Origin: Calditrichia bacterium
GTDB lineage: Bacteria > Calditrichota > Calditrichia > RBG-13-44-9
Reading direction: 5' to 3'
Assembly: GCA_026991005.1 (NCBI GenBank)
Contig: JALXCH010000194.1
Span: forward strand, 1-6,879
DNA: 6,879 bases
This document shows, in pieces, positions 1 to 6,879 of this stretch. How positions within the stretch are numbered: the stretch's first letter is position 1; every line of letters starts with the position of its first letter. The translations under genes were made by a program, and so were the position numbers. The notes beneath the pieces are model-generated. The model was not told the origin of the DNA and ran no database searches. It saw only the letters and a program-made list of their open reading frames with translations.

Positions 1-2
1 GT

Positions 3-2444
3 ATAACTTCAGAAAAGATTGATGAGTTACCGGTGTACAGTTTGCGCGATGTAATTGCCCTGCAAGCAGGTGTGGTCGTAGATAACGCGGGAAATATTCA
101 CATCCGCGGCGGACGTTCCAACGAAATCGCTTATCAGGTCAACGGTATTTCCATCAATAATCCTTTTGGAAATTCGCAGGGTGTGGGAATTGCCACCAAT
201 GCGGTGGAAGAGGTGTCCGTTTCGGCGGGTACTTTCAGTGCCGAATACGGAAATGCTCTGAGTGGTGTTATCAATTATGTGACAAAAGATGGTGGTCCCA
301 CCTATCATGGTACGGCGCGTTTCTGGACGGGGGATAATGTTTCCACCCACAAAGATATATTCTTCAATATTGATGAAATTGATCCCTTTAATACCATGCG
401 CGGGGAATGGACGTTTGGCGGCCCGGTTCCTTTCACCAATAAAAAATTAACGTTTTTTACTTCCGGGGTATTGCGAAGTTATAAAGGATACCTATACGGA
501 ATTCGCGTGTACGAGACAACCGATTTGCTGTACCTGGATGGTGAGAAAATGTTAATTGATCCCTACGGGCTTGAGATAAAACCCGGCCCGAATCACACGA
601 TTTATCTGAATTCCAATCCCGCCAAGCGGGGTGCCAATGGTGATCGGGAAATTGTTCCCATGGTTACCGGCCAGGCTATGAATTTAACCGGAAAATTAAC
701 CTGGAAACCCAACGCCGCATTAAAGATTACCTATGATTTGATCTTCGACATGGCCGATCGGTATAACCGCTATGCGAATGGCGTGAATATCTTCCGCCGC
801 TTTCGGTTTACTCCCGATGGCCGACCTAAAACCAAATCCTGGAATGCCAGCCATTCCATTGGAATTGTGCATACATTAAGTAAAAAAACGTTTTATACTT
901 TTAAATTTGGTGTGAACCAGAACTGGGCACGCACAGCCGTTTATGATGATGTGTATGATCCACGCTATGTGCCCAGCCATGATAACCGTATTACCAGTCA
1001 GCTTGTGCACCCCACCGATTATGTAGCCGGAGGAACAGATTTAACCCGCGTGAGGGAAGAAAACATATCGATTCTGGGGAAACTGGATGTTGTCAGTCAG
1101 GTACTTCCCCATCACGAAATTCGCTTCGGTGGGGAATATGCCCGGCACAAACTGGATTACGAAGGATACACCCTGCTGTTTGAAGAAATTGGTCCCAATC
1201 AGGGACGCTTCTTTATTCCCACTCCGGAAAAGAACCCCAATTACACCGAATTTCAGATTTACACACGTAAACCGGAACAGGCCTCGGCTTATATCCTGGA
1301 TAAAATGGAATTAACCAGCCGCTTTATCTTTAATGCCGGTTTGCGCTACGAATATTTCCATGCCCATGCCGTGTATAATCCCGATCTGGCCGGGACGGTA
1401 GATGAAGGCGTTTCTAATCCCAAATTTTTAAAAATGTCTGAACCCAAACACCGATTAATGCCCCGTATTAGCCTGAGTTTCCCCATTACCTCACGGGGCG
1501 TCATTCGTTTTTCCTATGGAATCTTCTACCAGTATCCCATTTTACGCAGCATTTATCGCAATCCTCGGTTTGTGGATTACAATTTTACCCGGATGCCAAC
1601 TTTTGGAAATGCCAACTTAAATCCCGAGCGGAGCATCCAGTACGAAATGGGGTTACAGCAACAGTTTACCGATGATATTAAAATGGATTTAACCATTTTC
1701 TACAAGGATGTTACGGACTTAATTGAAGACCGCCGGGTTGTTGCCGGGGAAGTGGCAATTGACAAAGAATTTAATGTTTATACCAATATTGGATTTGCCA
1801 AAGTGAAAGGATTTACCGCTTCTTTACTAAAGCGGCGTTCACCCCATGGCCTGTTCTCGGCAACCCTGGATTACACCTTTCAGATTGGTCAGGGTTCCTA
1901 CACCGATCCGGTAGCTCTGGCGGTGGATACCCGCACCGGTCGCTCCACTCCGCAGAAATTGGTTCCCCTCAGCTTCGACCGGACCCATACCATCAATGCG
2001 ACCCTGGTGCTTACCAAACCGGAAAACTGGACGGTAAGTTTTATCGGTTCCATTAAATCGGGTACTCCTTATACTCCCAGTGTCCCTTCCTCCATTCAAC
2101 CTGTCAAGTTCGAAGTAAATAGCGAACGCCGCCCCTGGATTAAAAATGTGGATATGCGGGCAGAAAAGTTCTTCAAATTTAAAGGAACCAAATTCTCGGT
2201 TTTCATGCAGGTAGAAAACCTATTCGATACCATGAACGAAATTTACGTCTGGACGAATACCGGTCATTCTTTGTGGAGTCTGGAGGAATCCATTAGTCCA
2301 CATCGCTTCAACAATCTGCGCAATACCATTCGGGAAAATCCCAAAGATTTCTTCCCGGAATCTTTCCTGGACAATTATTACCAACGGGAAGATTGGCTCA
2401 GCGAGCCCCGGAAAATTCGTCTGGGATTGAGTTTTATGTTTTAA
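3..2444 (+). CDS. TonB-dependent outer-membrane receptor, 5'-truncated by the window edge
   Basis: The frame is open from base 3 to the TAA at 2442-2444 (813 visible codons), so the start lies upstream; the GTG at 33 is internal to the plug domain and is not a credible start. Numbering the codon at base 3 as residue 1, residues 1-99 are most of a TonB plug domain: an LRDVIALQAGVV segment, the IHIRGGRSNE motif (RGGR at 35-38), NAVEEVSV at 66-73 and GNALSGVIN at 83-91. The rest is a beta-barrel with typical pieces: NAGLRYEY at 444-450, NLNPERS at about 538, FMQVENLFD ending at 742, and a terminal LGLSFMF whose last Phe fits outer-membrane barrel assembly. The family moves ligands across the outer membrane using TonB-ExbBD energy. 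Signal peptide, TonB box and any carboxypeptidase-regulatory-like N-terminal domain are outside the window. The substrate cannot be read from the sequence; no SusD-like gene follows. The assignment to the family is firm, the role is not. Confidence 0.93.
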   Translation: MTSEKIDELPVYSLRDVIALQAGVVVDNAGNIHIRGGRSNEIAYQVNGISINNPFGNSQGVGIATNAVEEVSVSAGTFSAEYGNALSGVINYVTKDGGPTYHGTARFWTGDNVSTHKDIFFNIDEIDPFNTMRGEWTFGGPVPFTNKKLTFFTSGVLRSYKGYLYGIRVYETTDLLYLDGEKMLIDPYGLEIKPGPNHTIYLNSNPAKRGANGDREIVPMVTGQAMNLTGKLTWKPNAALKITYDLIFDMADRYNRYANGVNIFRRFRFTPDGRPKTKSWNASHSIGIVHTLSKKTFYTFKFGVNQNWARTAVYDDVYDPRYVPSHDNRITSQLVHPTDYVAGGTDLTRVREENISILGKLDVVSQVLPHHEIRFGGEYARHKLDYEGYTLLFEEIGPNQGRFFIPTPEKNPNYTEFQIYTRKPEQASAYILDKMELTSRFIFNAGLRYEYFHAHAVYNPDLAGTVDEGVSNPKFLKMSEPKHRLMPRISLSFPITSRGVIRFSYGIFYQYPILRSIYRNPRFVDYNFTRMPTFGNANLNPERSIQYEMGLQQQFTDDIKMDLTIFYKDVTDLIEDRRVVAGEVAIDKEFNVYTNIGFAKVKGFTASLLKRRSPHGLFSATLDYTFQIGQGSYTDPVALAVDTRTGRSTPQKLVPLSFDRTHTINATLVLTKPENWTVSFIGSIKSGTPYTPSVPSSIQPVKFEVNSERRPWIKNVDMRAEKFFKFKGTKFSVFMQVENLFDTMNEIYVWTNTGHSLWSLEESISPHRFNNLRNTIRENPKDFFPESFLDNYYQREDWLSEPRKIRLGLSFMF

Positions 2445-2503
2445 AATAAAACAGGACATTTAATTTAAGAACCAAATTGAACATAAATAAAATGGATGAA
2501 GTT

Positions 2504-5500
2504 ATGGGAAAAAAGGCTGTATTCTGGGTATTAACGTTATTATTTATTTTTTCCAGTTTTGTGAATTCTGCCCTGGGAGGAATTGAGGAATTGGCAAAGG
2601 TGGATTTAAAAAAACTTTCGCCGCAGAAACGCTGGGAATTGTGCTCTAAAATATGGAAACTGCAAACCAAAGCCCTTCAGGAGGATGAACGCCACGATGT
2701 GCTGAAAAAAACGATTATTAATGGCAACCAGATCCGGGTGTTACTCACCAATCAGGGATCGATTTCGACGCCGGATGCTGATAATGCAAATGCTGACCTG
2801 GTGTGGCCGAAAGGACCCTCCGGGCTGGGTTATGCTTACGAGTTTGGTCCGCTGGTGGGTGCCGAAGTCATAGGGAAAAATGGGGATACCTTACATATTG
2901 TGGATGATGGTTTTTTGTGGCAAAGAGATGGTGATTTTAAACCGGGTACGGCGGAACGCTGGGGTTGGGAACCCAAACTGGGCTTTTCTGATCCCACTTC
3001 TCAGGAAGTGGCTCATTTCTCTGACCTTGATCGTAACCTTGATGGTAAGCCGGATAGCTGGCCGGAATCCTGGTACAACGAGACGCTGGGGCGCTACGTC
3101 TGGCCCGCATTTTTAGGAGATGATGCCACTACCCCCGATGAAGAAGTCTTTTATGTCATGGATGATTTTGATAACGCTGAATTCCCGTATTATCCCGAAC
3201 CCGATGATACCACTATGCGTGGGTTAGGGCTAGAACTTCAGGTGCGAATATTTCAATTTAACAATCCTCTGGCAGAAGACATCATCTTCCTGGTTTATAC
3301 TGTAACGAATGTAAGTCCTACTCCGCTGGAAAAGGTCTTTCTAGGGATGTTTGGTGACCCACATGTCGGAGGAGCAGGAGATTGGGAGGATGATGATGCC
3401 GGTTTTATTTCCATCTGGAATGATGAATTTCCTCGAAGTACCCGTAATATGCTCTATGCCTGGGATCACGACTTCCGTGGCGATGGCGGAAAAGTTCCGG
3501 GATATTTCGGCTACCGTTTTCTGGAAAGTCCGGGAATCGATTATGATGGAGTCGATAACGACAACGATGGAATGATTGACGAAAGCCAGTTCAATGATGC
3601 GGGAAGCTTTGTTTTTGATCCCAATCTGGGGATTATGCACTGGTCGGGTGATGAAGATGGCGATTGGAACGAAGAGTTTGATGATGTGGGTGTCGATGGT
3701 ATTCCCGGTACCGGAGATTTTGGGGAAGGCGATGGAAAGCCTACTCAATTGTTTTACCTGGATGTTAATGGTAATGGAATGCTGGATCCCGGGGAACCCA
3801 CTTCCGAGCATCGGGAAGACGGGATGCGCTTCTGGGGTGGTGAACCCAATTTTGGTTTTCTGGATATTGCAGAATCCGATCAATTAGGTTTGACTTCTTT
3901 TAATGCTCTTAAATTTTCTCCTCCAGTTAATGCACCTAAAAATGATGAGCTTATGTGGGAAAAAATGTCCACTCCGAACCAACGGCCTAACGATCCTCCT
4001 CCTTTTATTTTACAGGAAGCAGATAATGTGTTCATTTATGGTTCCGGTCCCTTCCGTCTGGAACCGGGCGAAAGTAAGCGCTTTTCTATCGCCCTGCTGA
4101 TGGGGCAGGATTTTGACGACTTGTTGAGCAACGCCAAGATTTCGCAACAGGTATTCGAATCCGATTACCGCTTTGCTCAGGCACCTAAAAAACCCCATCT
4201 CGTAGCAGTACCAGGCGATGGCAAGGTCACCCTTTACTGGGATACGGAAGCCGAAAAATCGTTCGACCCATTTGTCGCCCGGGCTAATCCCGATAGTATG
4301 GAAAAAGGATACGACTTTGAAGGATATAAGTTGTATCGCAGCCGGGACTACAGCTTTAATGATACCCAGACCATTACTGACTCCTGGGGTGTCCCGTTCC
4401 TATCCGAACCGTTGAAGGATGCCAATGGTGTTCCTGCCCAGTGGGATCTGGTGAATGAATACGAGGGACTTTCGGAGATTGAATATCCCGGACGGGGCGT
4501 GCGCTACGATTTGGGGCGAAATACGGGACTGGTGCACATGTATGTGGATTCCAACAATGTGAAGAATGGGGTGACTTATTTCTACGCGCTTACTTCGTAT
4601 GACCATGGGGATCGCAATGCCATGCTGCCTCCCTCAGAGTGCCAGCGGGTTATCCTGCGGGATGCCGTTACCCGGGAGTTTACTCTTGATGTTAATACGG
4701 CCATGGTGGTACCGGGCGGTCCAGCTCAGGGCTTTATGCCTCCCACGCTTGCTGGAAGTAGTGATAATACTGCGAAACTGATTGAGGGAAATCCCACCGG
4801 AAAGGTGTGGGTAGAATTCCTGGATCCCTTTAAAGTTGTGGATAACAAGAAATACACTGTGGTATTCGATTCGGTGGAGGTGGATTCGGCTACCTATAAA
4901 ATTGGATTCTCTGTGATTGATGAGCAACCGGTGACGGTGGATTTTAAAGCGCGGGATACTTTCTTTGTGGATCTTATGCCCGGAACCCATATTGTTGAGG
5001 GTTCTCTCACTGTGATGGATGCTTCAGGAAATATAGTAGATTCTACACGTTATCATGTGGATTACGAGAGGGGGCGCATCTGGGGTGCTTATGCCGATGC
5101 CATGCCCATGGGAGAGAAGTTCTCTGCGGAATTTAAAATCATGCCGGTGGCGAATAGCCTTTCCACACATGCTGAAGATGATAATCCGGTTTTTGATGGG
5201 ATAAGAATTTTTGCAGAAGATCAAGAAGCTAAACTCGATTCTCTTAGTACTAAGGGTGGTCGTAGTGGATTTAAGACCATTGTAACCAATACCAATTTTA
5301 GTGATAAATATACTAAGATCGGACTAGCTTCCTCAAATTCAAAACCTTATCCTGCTGATTTTGAGATTCGATTTACCGATTATGATACTACCGCGGATGG
5401 GAGGTTAACTAACCCGGCAGATTCTTCTTTGTTTAGTCACGTGAAAACCAATTTTAAAATTATCAATACCGAAACCGGTGAACGTGTTGACTTCATTATT

Positions 5501-6100
5501 ATTGAATTAAATCAGACCCGCAATGGACGGTGGGATTGGCAGGAAGACATCAGTTTAGTTAAACCAGGTTGGCAGGGAATTCCCGAAGGAACTTATAAAG
5601 TGAAGTTTTCTCCTCCTGTGGATACGTTAACTTCCAGCACCGGTGAAGATAGTATAGTGTACGAAGAACCCATTTATCCCGGCGATGGAGATGTATTCCT
5701 GCTCTTTTCTACGAAGCCTTTTGATGCCGGAGATAAATATACCTTCCAGACGCGTGCAGCCCACTACGATAACAACAAGGCTAAGAATGCTCTGGATGAT
5801 GTGATTGTGGTACCCAACCCCTATGTGGCCTACAGTGCAGCCGAAATGTCCGGGATTCGCACCGGTGTGCGGGACGATCGGCGGTTGGAATTTCGGAATC
5901 TACCGCGAAAATGTACCATTCGAATCTACACCCTCACCGGAGAGCTGGTAGATACCATTGAAAAGAATGATGACAACAATTACGCCGTATGGGATCTGCT
6001 TTCGTTTGAATCTCAGGAAATTGCTTACGGTGTGTACATTTATCATGTCGAGGCGCCAGGTATTGGTTCCAAAATTGGTCGATTTGCTGTGATAAAATAG
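2504..6100 (+). CDS. Large secreted protein with FN3-like region and C-terminal T9SS sorting domain
   Basis: This is a complete gene of about 1,198 aa. I chose ATG 2504 because it gives a clean signal peptide (MGKK, then a hydrophobic stretch to about residue 22, likely cleavage near NSALG/G) with a GGA 7 nt upstream. ATG 2492 (A-rich leader, adds MDEV) and TTG 2477 are in-frame alternatives. There is no lipobox Cys. Order from M1=2504: a helical charged segment at about 27-72; a beta-rich body with acidic DxDxDG loops at 174-184, 346-360, 383-411 and 420-431; an EPGESKRFSIALLMGQDFDDL segment from about 520; an FN3-like region at about 564-706 (VTLYWD, then GYKLYRS, then VTYFYALTSYD), longer than a standard FN3 of about 90 aa; a further beta-rich part at about 707-1099; and a sorting domain at 1100-1198. 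It is predicted to be exported by Sec and T9SS to the cell surface or medium. No catalytic motif was recognised, so the function is unknown. It lies 59 bp after the receptor and 64 bp before a PorV-family gene. It ends TAG TGA, two in-frame stops. Confidence 0.9.
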   Translation: MGKKAVFWVLTLLFIFSSFVNSALGGIEELAKVDLKKLSPQKRWELCSKIWKLQTKALQEDERHDVLKKTIINGNQIRVLLTNQGSISTPDADNANADLVWPKGPSGLGYAYEFGPLVGAEVIGKNGDTLHIVDDGFLWQRDGDFKPGTAERWGWEPKLGFSDPTSQEVAHFSDLDRNLDGKPDSWPESWYNETLGRYVWPAFLGDDATTPDEEVFYVMDDFDNAEFPYYPEPDDTTMRGLGLELQVRIFQFNNPLAEDIIFLVYTVTNVSPTPLEKVFLGMFGDPHVGGAGDWEDDDAGFISIWNDEFPRSTRNMLYAWDHDFRGDGGKVPGYFGYRFLESPGIDYDGVDNDNDGMIDESQFNDAGSFVFDPNLGIMHWSGDEDGDWNEEFDDVGVDGIPGTGDFGEGDGKPTQLFYLDVNGNGMLDPGEPTSEHREDGMRFWGGEPNFGFLDIAESDQLGLTSFNALKFSPPVNAPKNDELMWEKMSTPNQRPNDPPPFILQEADNVFIYGSGPFRLEPGESKRFSIALLMGQDFDDLLSNAKISQQVFESDYRFAQAPKKPHLVAVPGDGKVTLYWDTEAEKSFDPFVARANPDSMEKGYDFEGYKLYRSRDYSFNDTQTITDSWGVPFLSEPLKDANGVPAQWDLVNEYEGLSEIEYPGRGVRYDLGRNTGLVHMYVDSNNVKNGVTYFYALTSYDHGDRNAMLPPSECQRVILRDAVTREFTLDVNTAMVVPGGPAQGFMPPTLAGSSDNTAKLIEGNPTGKVWVEFLDPFKVVDNKKYTVVFDSVEVDSATYKIGFSVIDEQPVTVDFKARDTFFVDLMPGTHIVEGSLTVMDASGNIVDSTRYHVDYERGRIWGAYADAMPMGEKFSAEFKIMPVANSLSTHAEDDNPVFDGIRIFAEDQEAKLDSLSTKGGRSGFKTIVTNTNFSDKYTKIGLASSNSKPYPADFEIRFTDYDTTADGRLTNPADSSLFSHVKTNFKIINTETGERVDFIIIELNQTRNGRWDWQEDISLVKPGWQGIPEGTYKVKFSPPVDTLTSSTGEDSIVYEEPIYPGDGDVFLLFSTKPFDAGDKYTFQTRAAHYDNNKAKNALDDVIVVPNPYVAYSAAEMSGIRTGVRDDRRLEFRNLPRKCTIRIYTLTGELVDTIEKNDDNNYAVWDLLSFESQEIAYGVYIYHVEAPGIGSKIGRFAVIK
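3023..3796 (+). other. Cluster of acidic calcium-loop-like motifs in the secreted protein
   Basis: Four Asp/Asn-rich loops lie in the protein encoded at 2504-6100. They are DLDRNLDGKPD (3023-3055), a D-x-D-G-x-D-x-D-x-D-G-x-x-D-E run (3539-3583), a longer Asp/Gly-rich stretch beginning DEDGD and ending GEGDGKP (3650-3742), and DVNGNGMLDPGE (3761-3796). The last fits an EF-hand or dockerin-type loop best, with oxygen ligands at positions 1, 3, 5, 9 and 12 (D420, N422, N424, D428, E431). Such loops generally bind calcium in extracellular proteins of the EF-hand, dockerin and thrombospondin type 3 kinds. Calcium binding here is inferred from the pattern only. The flanking helices of a true EF-hand are not evident. 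Confidence 0.6.
4193..4621 (+). other. Fibronectin type III-like region of the secreted protein
   Basis: Residues about 564-706 of the protein encoded at 2504-6100 begin with a proline-led strand (KPHLVAVPGDGKVTLYWD), continue with GYDFEGYKLYRSRD, and close with VKNGVTYFYALTSYD. These match the first strands (the V-x-L-x-W position, W579), the central GYxLYRS strand and the final YxYxLxxxD strand of FN3 domains. The region is about 50 residues longer than a usual FN3, with an apparent insertion between the GYKLYRS and VTYFYAL strands. FN3 domains in secreted bacterial proteins mostly act as spacers or binding modules, so this does not define a function. Confidence 0.6.
5801..6097 (+). other. 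C-terminal T9SS type A-like sorting domain
   Basis: The last 99 residues (1100-1198) of the large secreted protein start at VIVVPNPYVAY and run through LEFRNLPRKCTIRIYTLTGELVD to GVYIYHVEAPGIG and GRFAVIK at the very end. The order PNPY / Ile-rich strand with Y-T-L-T-G-E-L-V / W-D-L / G-V-Y-I-Y / G-x-F-x-V-x-K-terminus is the layout of the type A C-terminal sorting domain of type IX secretion substrates. In that family the domain directs passage through the outer-membrane translocon and is then usually removed, with PorV as the shuttle that carries the substrate to the attachment machinery. The adjacent PorV-family gene supports the call. Whether this host has a complete T9SS cannot be seen here. 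Confidence 0.82.
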
Positions 6101-6164
6101 TGAAAAAAGAGAAAAGAGAACTTTTAAATAAAGGGTTTATTATTTATAGAAAGCGAGACTTGGT

Positions 6165-6879
6165 ATGAAAGGAAATAGGTTCTCAGTAATCCTCATCATT
6201 CTGCTAATTATCCTGGGAATTAACTTTTCTTTTTCCCAGAATGCACAGAATGTAAACAACGTGCATCGTGTGGGAACAACTGCCGCCCAGTTTTTAAAGA
6301 TTGCGGCTGGAGCACGACCGGTGGGAATGGGTGGTGCCTATAGCGCCCTGGCAACTGACATCCTGGCGGTGTACTGGAATCCTGCGGGATTATCTCGCGT
6401 GGTGGGAACCGGTGAGGCCATATTTAATCATTCCTCCTGGCTGGCAGAAACCAATTACGACTTTGCTGCTTTTTCGGTAAACCTGCGCAATATGGGCTCC
6501 GTAGGATTCAGTCTTATCTCGTTGCGGACACCCCAACAACCGGTACGCACAGTGGAACACCCGGAAGGCACGGGGCAGATGTGGGATGCAAATATGATTT
6601 CGCTGGCGGTGACCTATGCGCGTAATCTCACTGACCGGTTCTCCATTGGATTTACCGGAAAATTTGTCCAGGAACGCATTTTCCAGGCAATTGCCCGCGG
6701 CGCTGCTTTCGATCTGGGAATCCTTTATCAAACACCCATCGAAAGCATTACACTGGGTGCTGCCATTTTCAATTTCGGTACAAAAATGCGCCTGGATGGA
6801 AGAATCCTGTTTATTAATGAGGAACCGTTAAATGAACCGGGTGGTCCCACCGAAATTCCCGCTCAGTACCGCACCGAGA
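6165..6879 (+). CDS. PorV/PorQ-family outer-membrane protein, 3'-truncated by the window edge
   Basis: An open frame runs from ATG 6165 to the end of the window (238 complete codons, no stop reached). Residues 1-24 are a signal peptide: MKGNR, a run of Ile/Leu, then NFSFS with probable cleavage before QNAQ. After it come the family hallmarks: AAQFLKIAAGARPVGMGGAY at about 40-59, then ATDILAVYWNPAGLSRV, then amphipathic beta-strands such as FAAFSVNL, GSVGFSLISL and FSIGFTGKFV. PorV/PorQ proteins form FadL-like outer-membrane barrels; PorV is the T9SS shuttle for cargo carrying a C-terminal sorting domain, and PorQ belongs to the attachment complex. I cannot separate PorV from PorQ or from a generic family member with the C-terminus missing. 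The gene begins 64 bp after a protein with such a sorting domain, which suggests a dedicated partner. No clear Shine-Dalgarno sequence precedes the start. Confidence 0.88.
   Translation, partial: MKGNRFSVILIILLIILGINFSFSQNAQNVNNVHRVGTTAAQFLKIAAGARPVGMGGAYSALATDILAVYWNPAGLSRVVGTGEAIFNHSSWLAETNYDFAAFSVNLRNMGSVGFSLISLRTPQQPVRTVEHPEGTGQMWDANMISLAVTYARNLTDRFSIGFTGKFVQERIFQAIARGAAFDLGILYQTPIESITLGAAIFNFGTKMRLDGRILFINEEPLNEPGGPTEIPAQYRTE

Noticed and set aside
27..350. Antisense open frame of 107 codons
   Set aside because: It is the reverse of the TonB plug domain, which is clearly coding on the plus strand.
2431..2452. Inverted repeat GTTTTAT / ATAAAAC around the receptor stop codon
   Set aside because: The 7-bp stem is almost all A-T with the stop codon in the loop and no T-run after it; too weak to call a terminator.
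3761..3796. Dockerin domain
   Set aside because: One loop fits the calcium pattern, but there is no second repeat at the required spacing and no cohesin or cellulosomal context.
3341..3883. Antisense open frame of 180 codons
   Set aside because: It lies entirely inside the strongly supported secreted-protein gene and has low-complexity Ile/Thr-rich content with no domain; it is a by-product of the Asp/Gly-rich sense codons.
6112..6141. Short inverted repeats AAAAG/CTTTT and AATAAA/TTTATT in the gap after the secreted-protein gene
   Set aside because: Stems of 5 and 6 bp made mostly of A-T pairs in an AT-rich gap are expected by chance, and no strong hairpin with a T-run is present.
6121..6164. 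Promoter for the PorV/PorQ-family gene
   Set aside because: The gap is AT-rich, with several TATTTAT-like stretches, but no box pair with convincing spacing could be distinguished from background.
6390..6731. Antisense open frame of 113 codons
   Set aside because: It overlaps the PorV/PorQ-family gene, whose family motifs fix the coding strand; the antisense product has no recognisable features.

Overview
The window holds three consecutive plus-strand genes that together look like part of one outer-membrane / cell-surface operon: (1) the 3' part of a TonB-dependent receptor (3-2444, start lies upstream of the window), (2) a complete large secreted protein of about 1,198 aa with a signal peptide, calcium-loop-like acidic repeats, a fibronectin-III-like region and a C-terminal type IX secretion (T9SS type A-like) sorting domain (2504-6100), and (3) the 5' part of a PorV/PorQ-family outer-membrane beta-barrel protein (6165-6879, end lies downstream). 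Coding density is very high: the two gaps are 59 and 64 bp, AT-rich, and hold no convincing terminator or promoter, so co-transcription is likely.

Organism: the combination of a Bacteroidota-style TonB receptor, a C-terminal sorting domain ending in a GxYIYxVxAPGIG...GRFAVIK pattern, and a PorV/PorQ protein points to the FCB group. The wording of the sorting domain and of the segment before the FN3-like region resembles proteins I associate with Calditrichota, KSB1, Marinimicrobia and related candidate phyla more than classical Bacteroidota. The phylum call is an inference from remembered family patterns and is tentative. Shine-Dalgarno sites are weak or absent in front of both visible starts, which also fits the FCB group.

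How the genes may work together: the large protein would cross the inner membrane by its signal peptide and the outer membrane by T9SS, with its C-terminal domain recognised by a PorV-type barrel such as the one encoded directly downstream. The receptor in front would then import, or form a surface complex around, an unknown ligand. There is no SusD-like lipoprotein in the window; the large secreted protein occupies the place where SusD would stand in a SusCD pair. This partner hypothesis is the most interesting reading of the window, but nothing here identifies a substrate. No RNA genes, mobile elements, CRISPR arrays or long repeats were seen.
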